Origin: Nannochloropsis salina CCMP1776
Taxonomy: Eukaryota; Sar; Eustigmatophyceae; Eustigmatales; Monodopsidaceae
Reading direction: 5' to 3'
DNA length: 64,000 bases
Assembly: GCA_004565275.1 (NCBI GenBank)
Contig: SDOX01000158.1
Location: 6,976 to 70,975 of the forward strand
Shown here: one piece after another, positions 24,501 to 31,815 of the stretch
How positions within the stretch are numbered: position 1 is the first letter of the stretch
Layout: the number at the start of each line of letters is the position of its first letter
Notes under the pieces: model-generated
The model's input: the letters and a program-made list of their open reading frames with translations, nothing else
The model's database searches: none
What the model was told of the DNA's origin: nothing
Position numbers and translations under genes: made by a program

Positions 24501-26371
24501 TAGGGGACTTCAGCCGTTGCCGTCAAGGCCCGCACGTAAGCCATGGCGATCATGCCTCCGTTTCCAAACGGGGCTTCCAGCATCCTCACAACCTCTTCGC
24601 TGGCGCCGTTTGTATTCGTTCCCGCCGAGGCAGGCGGTAATTCCGAGACGGCCTGACACGAGATGAAGCGTTCGTCGAAGTCGTCCAGCAATACCTTCAG
24701 CAGAGCCTCGAATTCCTTTCCGCTCCTGTCAGGACTTTCCTCCGCCACCTTTCCATTCATGTCTCCATGCAGGTCTCTTGAGGATGCAAGCGGGGTAGGA
24801 GGTAGGGAGCAAGGGGTTGGAGGAGGAGGCGAACCAGATCCCACGCTCCAATTGCGGCGTGGAGTTGACGTCATTGCCACGGCCATTTCACGCATTAGTA
24901 CGTTCCACAAACATACTCCCTCGGCGTAATGCGTATCTTGAGCTAACAAGGCTAATATCGTAGGGGCCGCTCCATTGTCCATGACCAGGCGCGCGGCTTT
25001 CCCACACCCGCGAACCACCCACAGCAGGGTGTCAAGCGCCAAGGAGACGGTAAATGAAGCAAATGCCTTCCCCGGTGCCCCGCCTGCTCTAGAGGATGGC
25101 TTCATGCCGCTAATATGACAAGCGTCTTGTGTCCTGGGAGGTATGACTGCAGCTGCTGGCCTGCTCGCAGGTCGAATGACAATCATCAGTGCCTCTATCA
25201 AGCCTGTGTCGCACCACACTTGCTTGTATCTGGGATCAGCCCGGACAGTTGCGACCACCAAATGCCGCAGAGAGCAGACGAGGTTAAAAACACGGAAGGA
25301 ATGTGCTTCTCTGCCTTTGTGAGCGAATTCATCAGCGCCTTCGCCTTGCTTCTCCTCCGCTTCCCTTTCCTCTCCTTCCTCTAGTGCAAGCCCATGGCCA
25401 GTCGACGCTCTTTCAAAGACCACCCCTGCGGCCTCCACAAGTGCGCATAACTCGACTAAGGGAGCAATTCGGTGGAAAGTGCAGAGGAAAGCCACCCAGG
25501 TGCAAATTTTGTATGTGATATCTGGGGGCAGGCGCCCTATGTCCTCTAGTACCGGGATGAGGGGATGGGCCAGCATGATCGGACGCATGTTCCCTGGGCT
25601 ACAAATCACCTGCATAAGAGCGTCAAGGAAGGTGGCACAGTATGCAATGCAGCCTGGATCGACGTCGTTGTTGACGTGGGCGGGAAAGGAGGCGATCTTG
25701 TGGAAGGCCATCACCAGGGCCGTGTAAACGTACTTGTTCTTTACCAGGGGTCCTTGCCTGCCATTTTCACACGTAATTCCCTGAGCAGGCGGCTGGGACT
25801 GTGCTTGCTGGTGGCTGGAAGGAGCGTGGAGAGGAGTTCGGAACCCTTCTGTCACTTGGGATAGGACGTGGGCACCGCAATGATCGATGCCATCTCCGTC
25901 CGAAGTCATGCCCTCGCCCACATAGAGCAAAGGCAAAAAGGCCTGGAGCAAGTCTTCTCCAAGGAGGTATCGTCCTTCTCCGACAACCACACCCATACGC
26001 GTCATGAACTCTTCCAGCATGCCGGACCCGCGAAACTCATCCCAATGTTTCCGGGTATGCGAGTTGCAAAGATACAGGAAGCGACTGACTGCCCGGACCA
26101 CGTTGGGTAAAGATGTGGCTCGCACGGCGAAGATCTTTCCCGTCATGGCTGTTACGACCCGACGCTTCAAAAAATGTTCAACTGTTTCTTTTGTGAATGC
26201 CTCTGGATAGCGTTTTAGAGTCTCAATCAAACTTTTGTCCTCCAAATCGAGGCCTAATCCTCTCGGCGGTGGAGCGAGGAGGAAAGTCATGTCAGTCACC
26301 GCAACCTCCACAGCCTTTGGAGATCCTTCGGGAAGCGCTGCGGAGACTGATCCCATTGATAAAGGTTCCAT
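12575..26371 (-). CDS. Giant BEACH-WD40 protein (WDFY3/LvsA/SPIRRIG type)
   Basis: Scaffold of membrane traffic, lysosome and autophagy functions in this family. A single uninterrupted frame of 4598 codons runs from the ATG at 26371; the frame stays open about 100 bases further upstream without an ATG, so a 5' exon is possible. Domains in order: Armadillo-like N-terminal helices; a concanavalin/LamG-like domain at about 1270-1430 (YTFAVWFRLGR, WYHLTVVHEK); more helical repeats; an acidic run near 3290-3330; a PH-BEACH domain at about 3480-3655 (HRYNCARIQGVYCYPG); and the BEACH domain at about 3700-3995 (NISNFQYLMHLNTLSGRSYN, YPVFPWIVADW). WD40 repeats follow from about 4200 (HRAVLLWDLNRRRLL, LATGHQDGRLRLW). 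No FYVE finger is seen. A 13.8-kb gene without introns is striking beside intron-bearing neighbours. Confidence 0.95.
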   Translation of the reverse strand: MEPLSMGSVSAALPEGSPKAVEVAVTDMTFLLAPPPRGLGLDLEDKSLIETLKRYPEAFTKETVEHFLKRRVVTAMTGKIFAVRATSLPNVVRAVSRFLYLCNSHTRKHWDEFRGSGMLEEFMTRMGVVVGEGRYLLGEDLLQAFLPLLYVGEGMTSDGDGIDHCGAHVLSQVTEGFRTPLHAPSSHQQAQSQPPAQGITCENGRQGPLVKNKYVYTALVMAFHKIASFPAHVNNDVDPGCIAYCATFLDALMQVICSPGNMRPIMLAHPLIPVLEDIGRLPPDITYKICTWVAFLCTFHRIAPLVELCALVEAAGVVFERASTGHGLALEEGEEREAEEKQGEGADEFAHKGREAHSFRVFNLVCSLRHLVVATVRADPRYKQVWCDTGLIEALMIVIRPASRPAAAVIPPRTQDACHISGMKPSSRAGGAPGKAFASFTVSLALDTLLWVVRGCGKAARLVMDNGAAPTILALLAQDTHYAEGVCLWNVLMREMAVAMTSTPRRNWSVGSGSPPPPTPCSLPPTPLASSRDLHGDMNGKVAEESPDRSGKEFEALLKVLLDDFDERFISCQAVSELPPASAGTNTNGASEEVVRMLEAPFGNGGMIAMAYVRALTATAEVPYQARNWSETVGLHPPLALDASGKALQQCILVVHAVLSLLVPPDTLDGVWERRLGTPPPCVGSQGGVAAHGLLETGYDGFPFVTPIVLASIRCHRGQALRWLALTPPVSPSLAQAFSRVLQIRCAMVRAGGVDRILRMVEQCIARMETGEWPFQSLCLGPDRRLAFGPFVGPGQDKDSYASGGNSQVGLANDENTAFAEFFGSCLLVFVTALSRLHPVDSVEGVTVVVGDRKSFDTHMLVGGAASVTSMRHSLALFQELGSLCARLVRGTFPALILPEASSCSYSESSRVPHSILAFLGRFLLSMALGGYTPVLEAILAPRPAHSLSTIPAPSFCPLLSTSPPLSSSFHGPDAPPGDLFPTAGGPSTLSDRNEYMVPFSASHPPLHSPRAILLLLELVAEYPVNLPGCAFAGPLLEALAGFVARLLASEKNLELALEAGLVRTALWAAMRPAAFQENVESCLLSLLGLAAKERTSGEDLRTWFNAVLTDYDGVIPEEVGAAEGDEGRDGRKKRNERMETRRLNLFRVLVDVTRGVSVPSPLPEARKKASIRAPASPSTNPSPCLDSPYSPCCTDRTFLSHPTGHTFGSAALVVFDPSPVCAQGGTGTDGSGGGPRLAIPSLHPEGFAEAIRQEEGSGGEGRVHPWPPPTGYTFAVWFRLGRPATLRLPLLLLAEDGKLLTSIEIVNNRLTVSSAPAGREGVQEAVCDRLPPFLEGTWYHLTVVHEKRRPAQAAVYLNGDLAQALSLAYPRPTKGLHRVQCCMGQGPGNGRGACPLTWQQQQPPRGSPPSHQQQQVKQPQQQPPSDCNRMKWTLGPVYLLSECISDLAVLMLYATGPSSALTFLGDDGRGAFPLCYDLCSAAQLRVLIKAHKLGGHISAGSRGARGGEREEAEGSKEGRKGLRGSFSGMDGSHGGGKSIGTGGMQGIGTGEAKVSVLSRAQFTNLSAAPVDVLGIAADHVILSLAPRTISEDPCNLSRLFAYSALCNREHLAVELSGGALAVDRRRVADSLQYACQSPLVPAIMLCERAQCVEELRLALEFLVALLHAQPLNIQRVEQGHFYAILSELLRRKARRGLIVPQSMKPLLLLVGKTSFSQDHRPREWMLTAINLQALQHLVFNFPIWKDASPEVHCLVLGTLRHAIAASGSEEHDGRCAVEELNLRRFQFAGITRSLLYMLIQPDMSQELFLSMCNLIYDILTRKRPPIDDLAAVAHVILATCSIRFQRLYMNGLLTTSAAKAAHSEKGGSGSVGGNAKVSDGQDRKASYPAHRHPKKPHAPHRTTISRVHRLKSVRRGLLRLLIRVTEHYALHSSHGARNGGTRTDGKVSSGDFRPGVNGCAHSSTGSFTPVASDECLGLIVRAMPPKWLVYIAYLFGDVVFWAGIAQGKIDLEDGLPFTPFERDVHSSVFPVYESNGLREEKGVNGRLPTSRRISTSISTVGGFKRAARRHQDPLSALLAYQLLVALMPSAQAILDRTAGLGHLQVILPSVFKALELHALGNPVPLPASKSSFGTTATENTEQASCGRYLSHGPGSFADDDWSQAWQPQLVSKEVAEVKAFFHLPASDTGTCEPPPVYLQCLRTLYKTQFSHLLGSSALFLALEQIFDHLAVGTRRSLSSSGSAVRGGEPSLLLPHQTIQVPGTLPAILSSISAAAGMTTVQGLLQTIEARPTALADSKLSHVMLLLREETSKKCNNKCNYNSNTNGNNEDSNKCRDKYAHSPLHEVLQERCHAARVVSYKALSFLYNLYLESVELRELFRGDFSSNVLVGGVSGGVAARLGGLLLPKGEDLVEEMAQVYYAVLLAEMLEDPREADEASCGSGRVAGAVKEDEQEQESNPTTPGKHAATPCSSERDVLKHPGSLRRFTLKFLVALLFDRLAHQAKAVSSIQSCLQAWPRDLHLYPWPSLHGAHPPHQRDDDGKGPAPSAGQFGEALQSHFQSTLLHALLSEVRTRLQDNSGQHDSGPALLYPSHSRLSGNLPRFFALVASNIFVAEKNGAHLLSSTFPRTPFRSCQPGQAKSLNRDYWLLTNLQFLVDMLQFAVIPSPVSATEPVLGVTFRSLKVVQQQQQQHYQHQHSQRQHTASPPAYKTTATVSLLGGQAKHAVGNLFGIAKWKGDDVEEWILCALEYLRKVLLCGLGWLDDGLQESTISAVFKHALRHFNFLLPQLHTPRAIEQDKQFLAALLYYLYPLLSDEKAHYREAAMYLWRELLASSRLRKVMEGLLSVPHLVTVQGKRGELLEKNASLNLLNYSVGGGPSFPFQAPSPCSEGFDILLKVDLSHFPSLRPFLDSTSSTASFPYPMGARPRSRSVKSTVVTAGNEFADKEFYSWLGSLSSDLQGKIHKSLLQHGRDFRQWAVSTAGVVVQAHQDGVATTEKHRRKATFARLKALTKASSAWRKELKPRQDLELRRQVRWSQERTDREAFGARHMQVLFTELIEGTSLATRAEGSFITDRAGSPSRGPWRQNEPTAEEVRMERRVQSLVLHVGDAALLGGMEKGVGDGDYCVESAEGPMRMRRKLLRAPYRLGPVARNLAASSSASPRPGVTPILEPKRPQMRRQRSRSLSALPKRSVTFDRGSPVGALTVQGGLKASPSMDSESDDIPLPRGSPVLRPCRNLPVSSPLSLTYEADQCEEPPGCVVGSSEEVLPSSTLLEKGAADMAFFLDDYVETDEDTEATEDEEDEEDEELEEEEKEDGEEAGEEDIKVVEQKEREERKEGADVTSSGLNSKRREVSDGQAAKHTRPPAFTVVGMTRSMEERLRPFGSHDDLMSRPATSPKQSLGSPGTETGTGEGDHLDRLPSIIHPFRRRTVASAAEMAGAEHGERETTEGVSPRMALDREIGGGHEMEGEDLEAAEDLVGADGKLKPFLVPGDEIKHRYNCARIQGVYCYPGLALLARNHLYIIDNYKLIETGVLAGQEKGKHSGQANLTSPYEVAEIEPEKATTIQTQHSLENEHGTTNSSSSVPILCTHRVEISPRLRAKCVPGGALGPPHRCHYFQFEDVTVVYRRRYHLRHVALEIFLANGENHLITLDAPEARNNLLQKLKARCKEATAAVESARVSPLDEIQTFLSLTTPSTWTERWVRGNISNFQYLMHLNTLSGRSYNDLTQYPVFPWIVADWDSPKLDLTNPNTFRDLSRPMGALNPAREMEFRERYALLKEAEQPGDPKKAFHYGTHYSSAAIVLYYLVRLQPFAEQHVRLQSGRFDHSDRLFSALKKSWCASSGAAEGRESGASTNTQDVRELIPEFFYLPEMFTNRNNYDYGKDSEGTRIDHVMLPPWAGGSAQEFVRLHRQALESEHVSRHLHHWIDLIWGYKQRGKAAEEACNVYYYLTYEGAMDLETVEDPTLRAAYVEQIHEFGQTPSQLFKTPHPAKIHVASGGNTHEREGFPGNSTGNSGAGGGLVGGSTPQWLRNLKPTRSGGRPGPSPLPPSINAQLGFDDGPRGIGATACPTGQPERILSGTGGMTDAEPSKTFAVREAETSHSILKPYPWTISFLPFSHWTKAEVPCLHTSEAALNRCPPRCLTVGISAPVVHWIQHNSPLEPSHPAFDPVGHFVVGQILPPPPFSSPSPLSAPSALHKACAYIPQTEHFLAWGYADNCLRVGSLAPNAALQASNPINSGLSSFAKGNAGVGVSSLAEPHLSLALDSAGPITALAVGEDGRTMVTGSRLLPVVTVWGMAKGLVSAAGGGTAPPRMITRMGALLSALHAGGITNVALSTKYSVVVSVCALHRAVLLWDLNRRRLLRRLSVIFTETWEGQIGKEPVTLCIADVTGTILLTMGTSIQVYNVNGDPLARLDLRAEPVRGGFARQRSPFPSLSTPVSPCVGTAQATISTQNLLRAPAALITASCVVGDGSMPVTLATGHQDGRLRLWVVALEREVEGGRSPPMAFDMGQWQGGGANRLHLVGEFENDLHRPHARVGRVPVTALTLTRDARCLYAGDAVGRVCVWTASSTSTLAAMEGGTPSSRSQGMR

Positions 26372-27483
26372 TTTGATCAGTTGGCCCGCTTGACGCTCCC
26401 TGTAAGCGGGGTCGAACGTGCTATCCTCTTTGGGATACAAGAAAATTGTTTTCGTATTCTTATTCTGGCATAAACCACAAGAAAGTCTCGAACAGTGTTC
26501 TCCTGCTTTTAGATGCGTATATTATAAGTAATTTTATAAATAATTACACTTAACGCAGATATGTGAGTGTACGGGCAATGATTACAAAGCAGTTAATTTG
26601 GTCTCGGCCCAATCGAACAAACTTCCGGCTCATCCTAGGCAAAAAGAATTCTCGCTTGTGAGATAATAAACAATCTTACAATTAATGTCCACAAAAAGGC
26701 GGATAAAAAGCGCAAGATTACAAATTGTGAGCTTCAAGGAACGTTGTTTGGTACGTCTGGCACCACGAGAATGGCAAGCGATGACCTGAGCGACACCTAA
26801 AGCAAGCAATCCAACGGCTCAGAAACGGCTCACGTAAACGGTTTGCTCGGAGGAGGTTGGAGAGTTGTTGTGGATAGTGACTTCCCTGGGGGACAAACAA
26901 AACAAATCAAAAATACGAGACAAAATAAACAAGCAAATGATATGCGATCTTGTGCCGTAACACGGAGTGCAGAGGATGAGGAACTAGTGGGTAAAGTGTC
27001 AATAGCAATACCAATATCGATCATCTCGTAAGTGTCGATTATGTCTGCTCGCAAGCATGCACTATATGACAATACGCTTAATATCGCATTAAAGCATGCC
27101 GGAAGGACTAAATTCAAAAATTGAAGGAAACCATACCATCTTTTATCTTTATCAGAACAAGTAGGTCTCTCTCGCATCAAATCACGTTGAAATTTTATGA
27201 GGTGTTCGAATGAAGAGCGGGACGCTGAAAGCCAATAAAAAAGCGATGAAACAGCAATTCACTGCTTCTTGCGACGTGTCCACTATAAATAATATACAAA
27301 TTTGAGTAGCAATAAATGGTGGTAAAGATCAAGTGACAGGCGACTATTCCGTGCAAGGCACGATATTGCAATCATACGTACCATCGCTGTCTTTGCTTTC
27401 TTTGCTTTGTAGTTTATGCCTGCTTTTCAATTTATCTCCTCTCTCTCAGGCTGCTTCTTCCATTGGGGTTTTCCCCGCCCCAC
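26372..27483. other. AT-rich region upstream of the BEACH gene
   Basis: About 1.1 kb, clearly AT-richer than the coding sequence. It should hold the BEACH promoter and 5' UTR, perhaps a first exon, and the SLX9-like 3' UTR. A 116-codon minus-strand frame at 26830-27180 has hydrophobic stretches but no recognisable family, so it is not called. Confidence 0.5.
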
Positions 27484-28441
27484 TTATTTTCCCTCCGCTA
27501 TCCGGGTACGCAGATGGTCACGGATGGCGGCATGTGGACCGGCCTTGAAAGCGGGGTGCGAGGTCACCATCTTCAAACGTTCAATCTGTTGGAAAACCAG
27601 AAGCAGAGAATAGAAATGAGAAGGAAAATAGCGTGCATGGAAAGAGGGGAAGTTGCTTAGAGTAAAGTGGAGAACGCGGAGAAGGAGTAAATCAACTGTG
27701 TCTCACACCGACAAGCAGCTTGGGATCCGAAAAAGAAGGCTACAAAACAGAGTGATGAAGAAGACATTTGCAGTAGTACATATTTAAGTGGCAATGGGTA
27801 AACGTCTTTCTCTCACCTCTTCTGCCGCGACCCTTTGCCTGGCTGCGTTCGTCTTGATGGTATTTGACACCCTCTGTTCGTGCTTCTTTGTCGATGTCAT
27901 CGCAATTGTTGCTCCAGGTGATCCGGTTGCTGCCTGTCAATGTCAAGCATATAGGACAACAGTAGAGACATAGTTAAGAGTCTGCGAGAATAGGCATTTA
28001 AAAGTCGCCAGCAGGGCTTCATGTTTCGATATTGGCCCACTCAATTTAAGATAATGTGCTCTCAATAATCAACGACTACTGTACCTTGTTCTCTTGGCCC
28101 AAAAATGGTGAATCTACACGCATTTCTGTGCCGTTTAGACCTCTGTGCATTGCTTCATCCCCATGTCCTGTGGTCTTCTTCCTTCGGTCAGCTTTCTCAA
28201 TCCCAGCCGCCATTTCCACCGACGCGGCCGCCGCATTTTCTCCTATGCTCTTTAGAAATGCCATTTTACGAAGCATTTTATGATGTCGTGACGGTTTTTG
28301 GAGGCCTGTCCCTGCTAGCTCTGGACGCTTCGGGTCTGGCAAGACAACTTGCGTAGAACAGGCATTCGGAAATTTCGCGTACGGTTCATTGGACGCTCGA
28401 GTGCGGGCACGCCGTTTGCTTGCGACATTGATTTTAGGCAT
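27484..28441 (-). CDS. SLX9: SLX9-like ribosome biogenesis protein
   Basis: SLX9 (human FAM207A) is a nucleolar factor of 40S precursor maturation and export. Exons are complement 28441-28085, 27933-27817 and 27585-27484. All sites are GT-AG, each exon is a whole number of codons, and the total is 191 residues. The start is very basic (MPKINVASKRRARTR). A middle block (SRHHKMLRKMAFLKSI) matches the family's Lys/Arg-rich helix. The last exon gives IERLKMVTSHPAFKAGPHAA, followed by IRDHL, the family's end signature: a basic helix with EE-I/R-x-x, then HPAFxA-P-xxAIxxHL. The acidic AAEE at the exon 2/3 join fits too. The small exons make it easy to miss. I am confident of the gene and fairly confident of the family. 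Confidence 0.8.
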
Positions 28442-28949
28442 CCTTATATCTTTTCATGTTGATAGAAGAGAAGAAACGGAAAATGTGATTAATTAATTGA
28501 TGGGGGAGGTTTGCAGTCCCCGTGGATGCGTGGTTTGCGTTCCTTGACATCGCGCCTCTCACTAATACTTACCGCTCCGAATCGTTGCAAGCATCACACC
28601 GTATGCGACCAGACACTGTCGGCCTTTTAAACCCGTTTTCCAACGCTCATCACGGGGACAAGCGGCAGCACCGTACAAGAGGGTGACTGAAAAAACGCGG
28701 CCGGGCGGGAGGTTAAATTTGGAAGCTACTACAAGCTTTTAAGGTTAAATGCGACACAGCACAAAAAGGCATTTAAACATGTAATCATACGTATTTTAAA
28801 ACAATACTGAAGACAACATAAGAAAAAACATACCCAGAAAAAATAATTCACAGGTTGTATTTAAAATACTTTTTTTGGTGCGATTAGTCACGAGTAACAC
28901 ATACGGCATTTCTCCCATTGATCCCGTGTCTACCGTGAGATGGCTCCAC
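28442..28949. other. Intergenic, upstream of the SLX9-like gene
   Basis: About 510 bases, AT-rich to the right (runs of A and T at 28790-28880), between the TH2-like stop and the SLX9-like ATG on the same strand. No further gene is seen. Confidence 0.5.
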
Positions 28950-31160
28950 TCATTCTCCGCAAGAATTATTGCCCTTATACCTTCTTCCCTCCTCCACCAT
29001 CTTCTTTACTAAATCCTTCCCATACAAAAAAGCTGCAATTTCCGCCCAGTCCTCGGCCGCGTAGACGACCCGGCTGGCTTTGCCCCGTTCCTCTTTCTTG
29101 ACAGGAAACGCTACAAGCCCCCGAATCTTCCATCCAAATCTTCGCAGCATCCGTCTCAAAGTCCGAGATTCACCCACCACAATCCCTACATCTGCTGCCA
29201 TCAACGCCAACACATCCGTAACCGAATCTCCGATAAACACCGACGGGGACGACCGTCCACGCCCTTTCTGCCCTCCTCCCTCGGGTCCAGCCTCCGCGAC
29301 TTGCAGCAAACGTTGGAAATGGCCGAGTTTCCCCCCCGGACCTCCTACCTTCACCTCGATTGCCCCGGTGGTAAGAAGGCGGCCGTCTGATCCTACCTCC
29401 TCCACGAGGTGGTTGCAGGTGACCCTGGCGGGGCTGAGCCCGGTGGCGGCAGTGATGAGGAATGACGACCACGAGACGGAGAGGACGTGAAAGAGGGAGG
29501 AGGAAGAAGGCGACGAGGAGCGGTCGGCGGCGTAGCGAAGGGTGGTGGCGCAGTAAGGACGGAGGGCGAGGGCAGCAGCAAAGGAGGAAGGAAGGGAGGA
29601 GGGGGGATGCGAAAAAGAAGGCATTGGGGAGGACGAGGTGAGGAGGGCGGGAAGGAGGGAGAGGTCAATCCCCTTGAGAATCCGGGAGTCACTGACCGCC
29701 GCCACTGCCTCGCTATCGAAGGCATCCAGGGGGGCCAAGTAGGCAGCGGCCCCACCCAGGTCCTTCGCCTCGGGGTGGGAGGGAGGGAGGGAGGGAGGGA
29801 GAGAGGGAGGGAGACCCGTCAGGAGGGGGTCAAGGACGCCGGAGAGCTGAGAGAGGTAGCCCTCTTCCAACCGCCTCCACTGCTCTGCCGTGGAAGCAGG
29901 GCTCTGGAAGTGCCCCGCTGCCCGCGCCAGAAGGTGCGTGGTGTCTGCCAGGGTGCAGGTGCCGTCGAAGTCCGTGATGAGGACGGAAGGATCGAGACCG
30001 CGCCACTCCTGCGACTCCTGCCATTGCTCCGCAAAAAAGGCGTATTCCAGCTCCATGGCTTCTCCGTACAGGGCGAATAAACGCCGTTCCTCCTCCTCCT
30101 CCTCCTCCTCCTCCTCCTCACCCTCCTCCTCCTCTTCCTCCTTCTCGTCCTCCTTCCCTCCCTTCCCTTGCCCTTCATGGTGCTTCTTTCTTCGATTTTT
30201 CCTCCTCTTCACCTTCTCCTTTTCCACCTCGGAATCCAATAGCGATTCTGTTGCCACAGCACTCGCCTCAAATTCGGTGCTTGCGTACGTTTCCAGCCAT
30301 TTTTGCAGGTAGGGAGGGAAGGAGGGCGGGGAGGAGGGAGGGAAGGAAGTCGCCGCGGTGCCCTCAGCCTGCGATCGTTCCTTCTCGTCCACGCCGAGGA
30401 AGCCTCTCTCCTCCATCAATCGACGGGCAACATGGGCGTACAGGCGCATGCACGGCGTCATGGCCGCCAATATCTGGGCGACGCCCACGCTCGGGTCGCT
30501 GGCATGCTGGAGGAGGAAGGTGGTGTAGGCACGGCAGGCGGGGGAGGGGACGAAGGAGGCTGGGAGGAGAGCGGACGTGGGGGGAGAGGATTGCCGATCT
30601 TCTTGCTGCTTGGCTCCTCTATGGTCCTGCGTTTCGACGCTCACCCTTCCGCTTTCTGAGCTCGTCGCCTCCCCCGCTTCTGGCTTTAAAGCACCCAAAA
30701 CGGTGGTATGCAACCGAAGCTCTTCCACGACATCGGCAATCATTCCACTCAATGCGATGACCGTCTCTGGATCTTCAGCTTTAGTCAGCGCGAAAGCATA
30801 GGCCTTGGCAAAGGATTGCAAAAAGTGCGCGTCTTGGGCTGCGTAGGCGTGAAATGTCTCGGCGGGTAATGTGCCTTGCCCGATGGAGCGGACGAAAGGA
30901 TGGTGAAGCACGGCTTGGGTCAGCGGATGGTAGGCGCGCCAGAGACGATGGGAAAGAGGAGAATGGGATGCCGAACTTGCCGGCATAGTGGACAGGGGGC
31001 GAGCTAGGGCCAGGGGAACGTGTTGGGGAGAGGCAGGAGGAAGGGAGGAGATGGTGGAGGACGAGAAAGGCACAGCCGACGCAAGGAGCAGATAGATGCG
31101 ACGGCGAAGTCCACGCTTTAAGATGGATTTTATATTTTGATAAAAGACATTTTTCAGCAT
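28950..31160 (-). CDS. TenA-HAD fusion, TH2-type thiamin monophosphate phosphatase
   Basis: In plants TH2 dephosphorylates thiamin monophosphate to thiamin and its TenA half is thought to salvage thiamin fragments. The ATG at 31160 gives 736 residues in one exon. Residues 1-57 are basic and hydroxylated, like an organelle leader. A TenA domain starts at about residue 58, with the active-site QD in AAQDAHFL near 108 and the late conserved Glu in MELEYAFFAEQW near 373. It is interrupted by a Lys/Glu-rich linker of about 60 residues ending in a near-continuous Glu run. The HAD phosphatase follows: DFDGT motif I near 397, motif IV FIGDSVTDVLALMAA near 643. A (CCCT)n tract inside the HAD part encodes [12 protein letters not shown]. 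The domain order equals plant TH2. Substrate is inferred from that order. Confidence 0.88.
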   Translation of the reverse strand: MLKNVFYQNIKSILKRGLRRRIYLLLASAVPFSSSTISSLPPASPQHVPLALARPLSTMPASSASHSPLSHRLWRAYHPLTQAVLHHPFVRSIGQGTLPAETFHAYAAQDAHFLQSFAKAYAFALTKAEDPETVIALSGMIADVVEELRLHTTVLGALKPEAGEATSSESGRVSVETQDHRGAKQQEDRQSSPPTSALLPASFVPSPACRAYTTFLLQHASDPSVGVAQILAAMTPCMRLYAHVARRLMEERGFLGVDEKERSQAEGTAATSFPPSSPPSFPPYLQKWLETYASTEFEASAVATESLLDSEVEKEKVKRRKNRRKKHHEGQGKGGKEDEKEEEEEEGEEEEEEEEEEERRLFALYGEAMELEYAFFAEQWQESQEWRGLDPSVLITDFDGTCTLADTTHLLARAAGHFQSPASTAEQWRRLEEGYLSQLSGVLDPLLTGLPPSLPPSLPPSHPEAKDLGGAAAYLAPLDAFDSEAVAAVSDSRILKGIDLSLLPALLTSSSPMPSFSHPPSSLPSSFAAALALRPYCATTLRYAADRSSSPSSSSLFHVLSVSWSSFLITAATGLSPARVTCNHLVEEVGSDGRLLTTGAIEVKVGGPGGKLGHFQRLLQVAEAGPEGGGQKGRGRSSPSVFIGDSVTDVLALMAADVGIVVGESRTLRRMLRRFGWKIRGLVAFPVKKEERGKASRVVYAAEDWAEIAAFLYGKDLVKKMVEEGRRYKGNNSCGE
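29775..29813. repeat. (GGGA)n tract inside the TH2-like coding sequence
   Basis: About nine GGGA units with one GAGA break. Read on the gene's minus strand they give Leu-Pro-Pro-Ser repeats in the cap region of the HAD domain. Confidence 0.85.
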
Positions 31161-31815
31161 GCACCCTGGCGACGGGAAGGCCAAAAGCGGACAGAGGGTC
31201 GTGATAAAAAGGGGAGGAGGTTAACATAGATGGTGTGATATTTCACAAAAGCAGGTGGCTCCCGTAAGATTGAGTACACTTGCACTGAACACCTCGTCCA
31301 GCATCTAGCAATGACTGGAGAGCACACCGGGAGAAACTTTCAGCCATCACGACGCAAGGTTGAGGCCGGTGGGCGTGTCGTTGAGTGCATGTCTGGTCAT
31401 CTCTCTCGCCTAGCACCTCGCTTTATGTTACCTATCTGGTCATCACTCGCGCTGAGCCCTTTCATCAATTATCGCTCCAAGTGTACTGCTATTCCCTTCT
31501 GTGTGGTTAGTCCTTGTTGATTCTAGGATATGCAGGAGGGGTACGCGCTGTCTTGTCGCCGTCTGCGTGCCGGACCCCCTCAGATATTCCCTGCGGGCAC
31601 CACCTTGGTGCGCATGGCCGGAGGAGAGATGCGCGAAGAATCATGTACTTTATCTTGAATATCGAAAAAAGGGGAAGATTGCGATATTTGCACGCCTGCC
31701 TTCGTTGCTGCTGCCGCTTGCTGCTTCAAGCTAATCTGAAGTGCTAAGTCTATCGTCTCCATTACGACCAACGCACCAAAAACAGACACTTCTTCCACTT
31801 CACAGCTTAAATATC
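31161..31815. other. Divergent intergenic region (TH2-like / psbM)
   Basis: About 655 bases between divergent start codons. It should hold both promoters; I see no clear core element or additional gene. Confidence 0.5.

Noticed and set aside
26830-27180. 116-codon minus-strand frame with hydrophobic segments
   Set aside because: AT-rich intergenic sequence, no family signature, no splice partners, and a hydrophobic look is expected from T-rich DNA.
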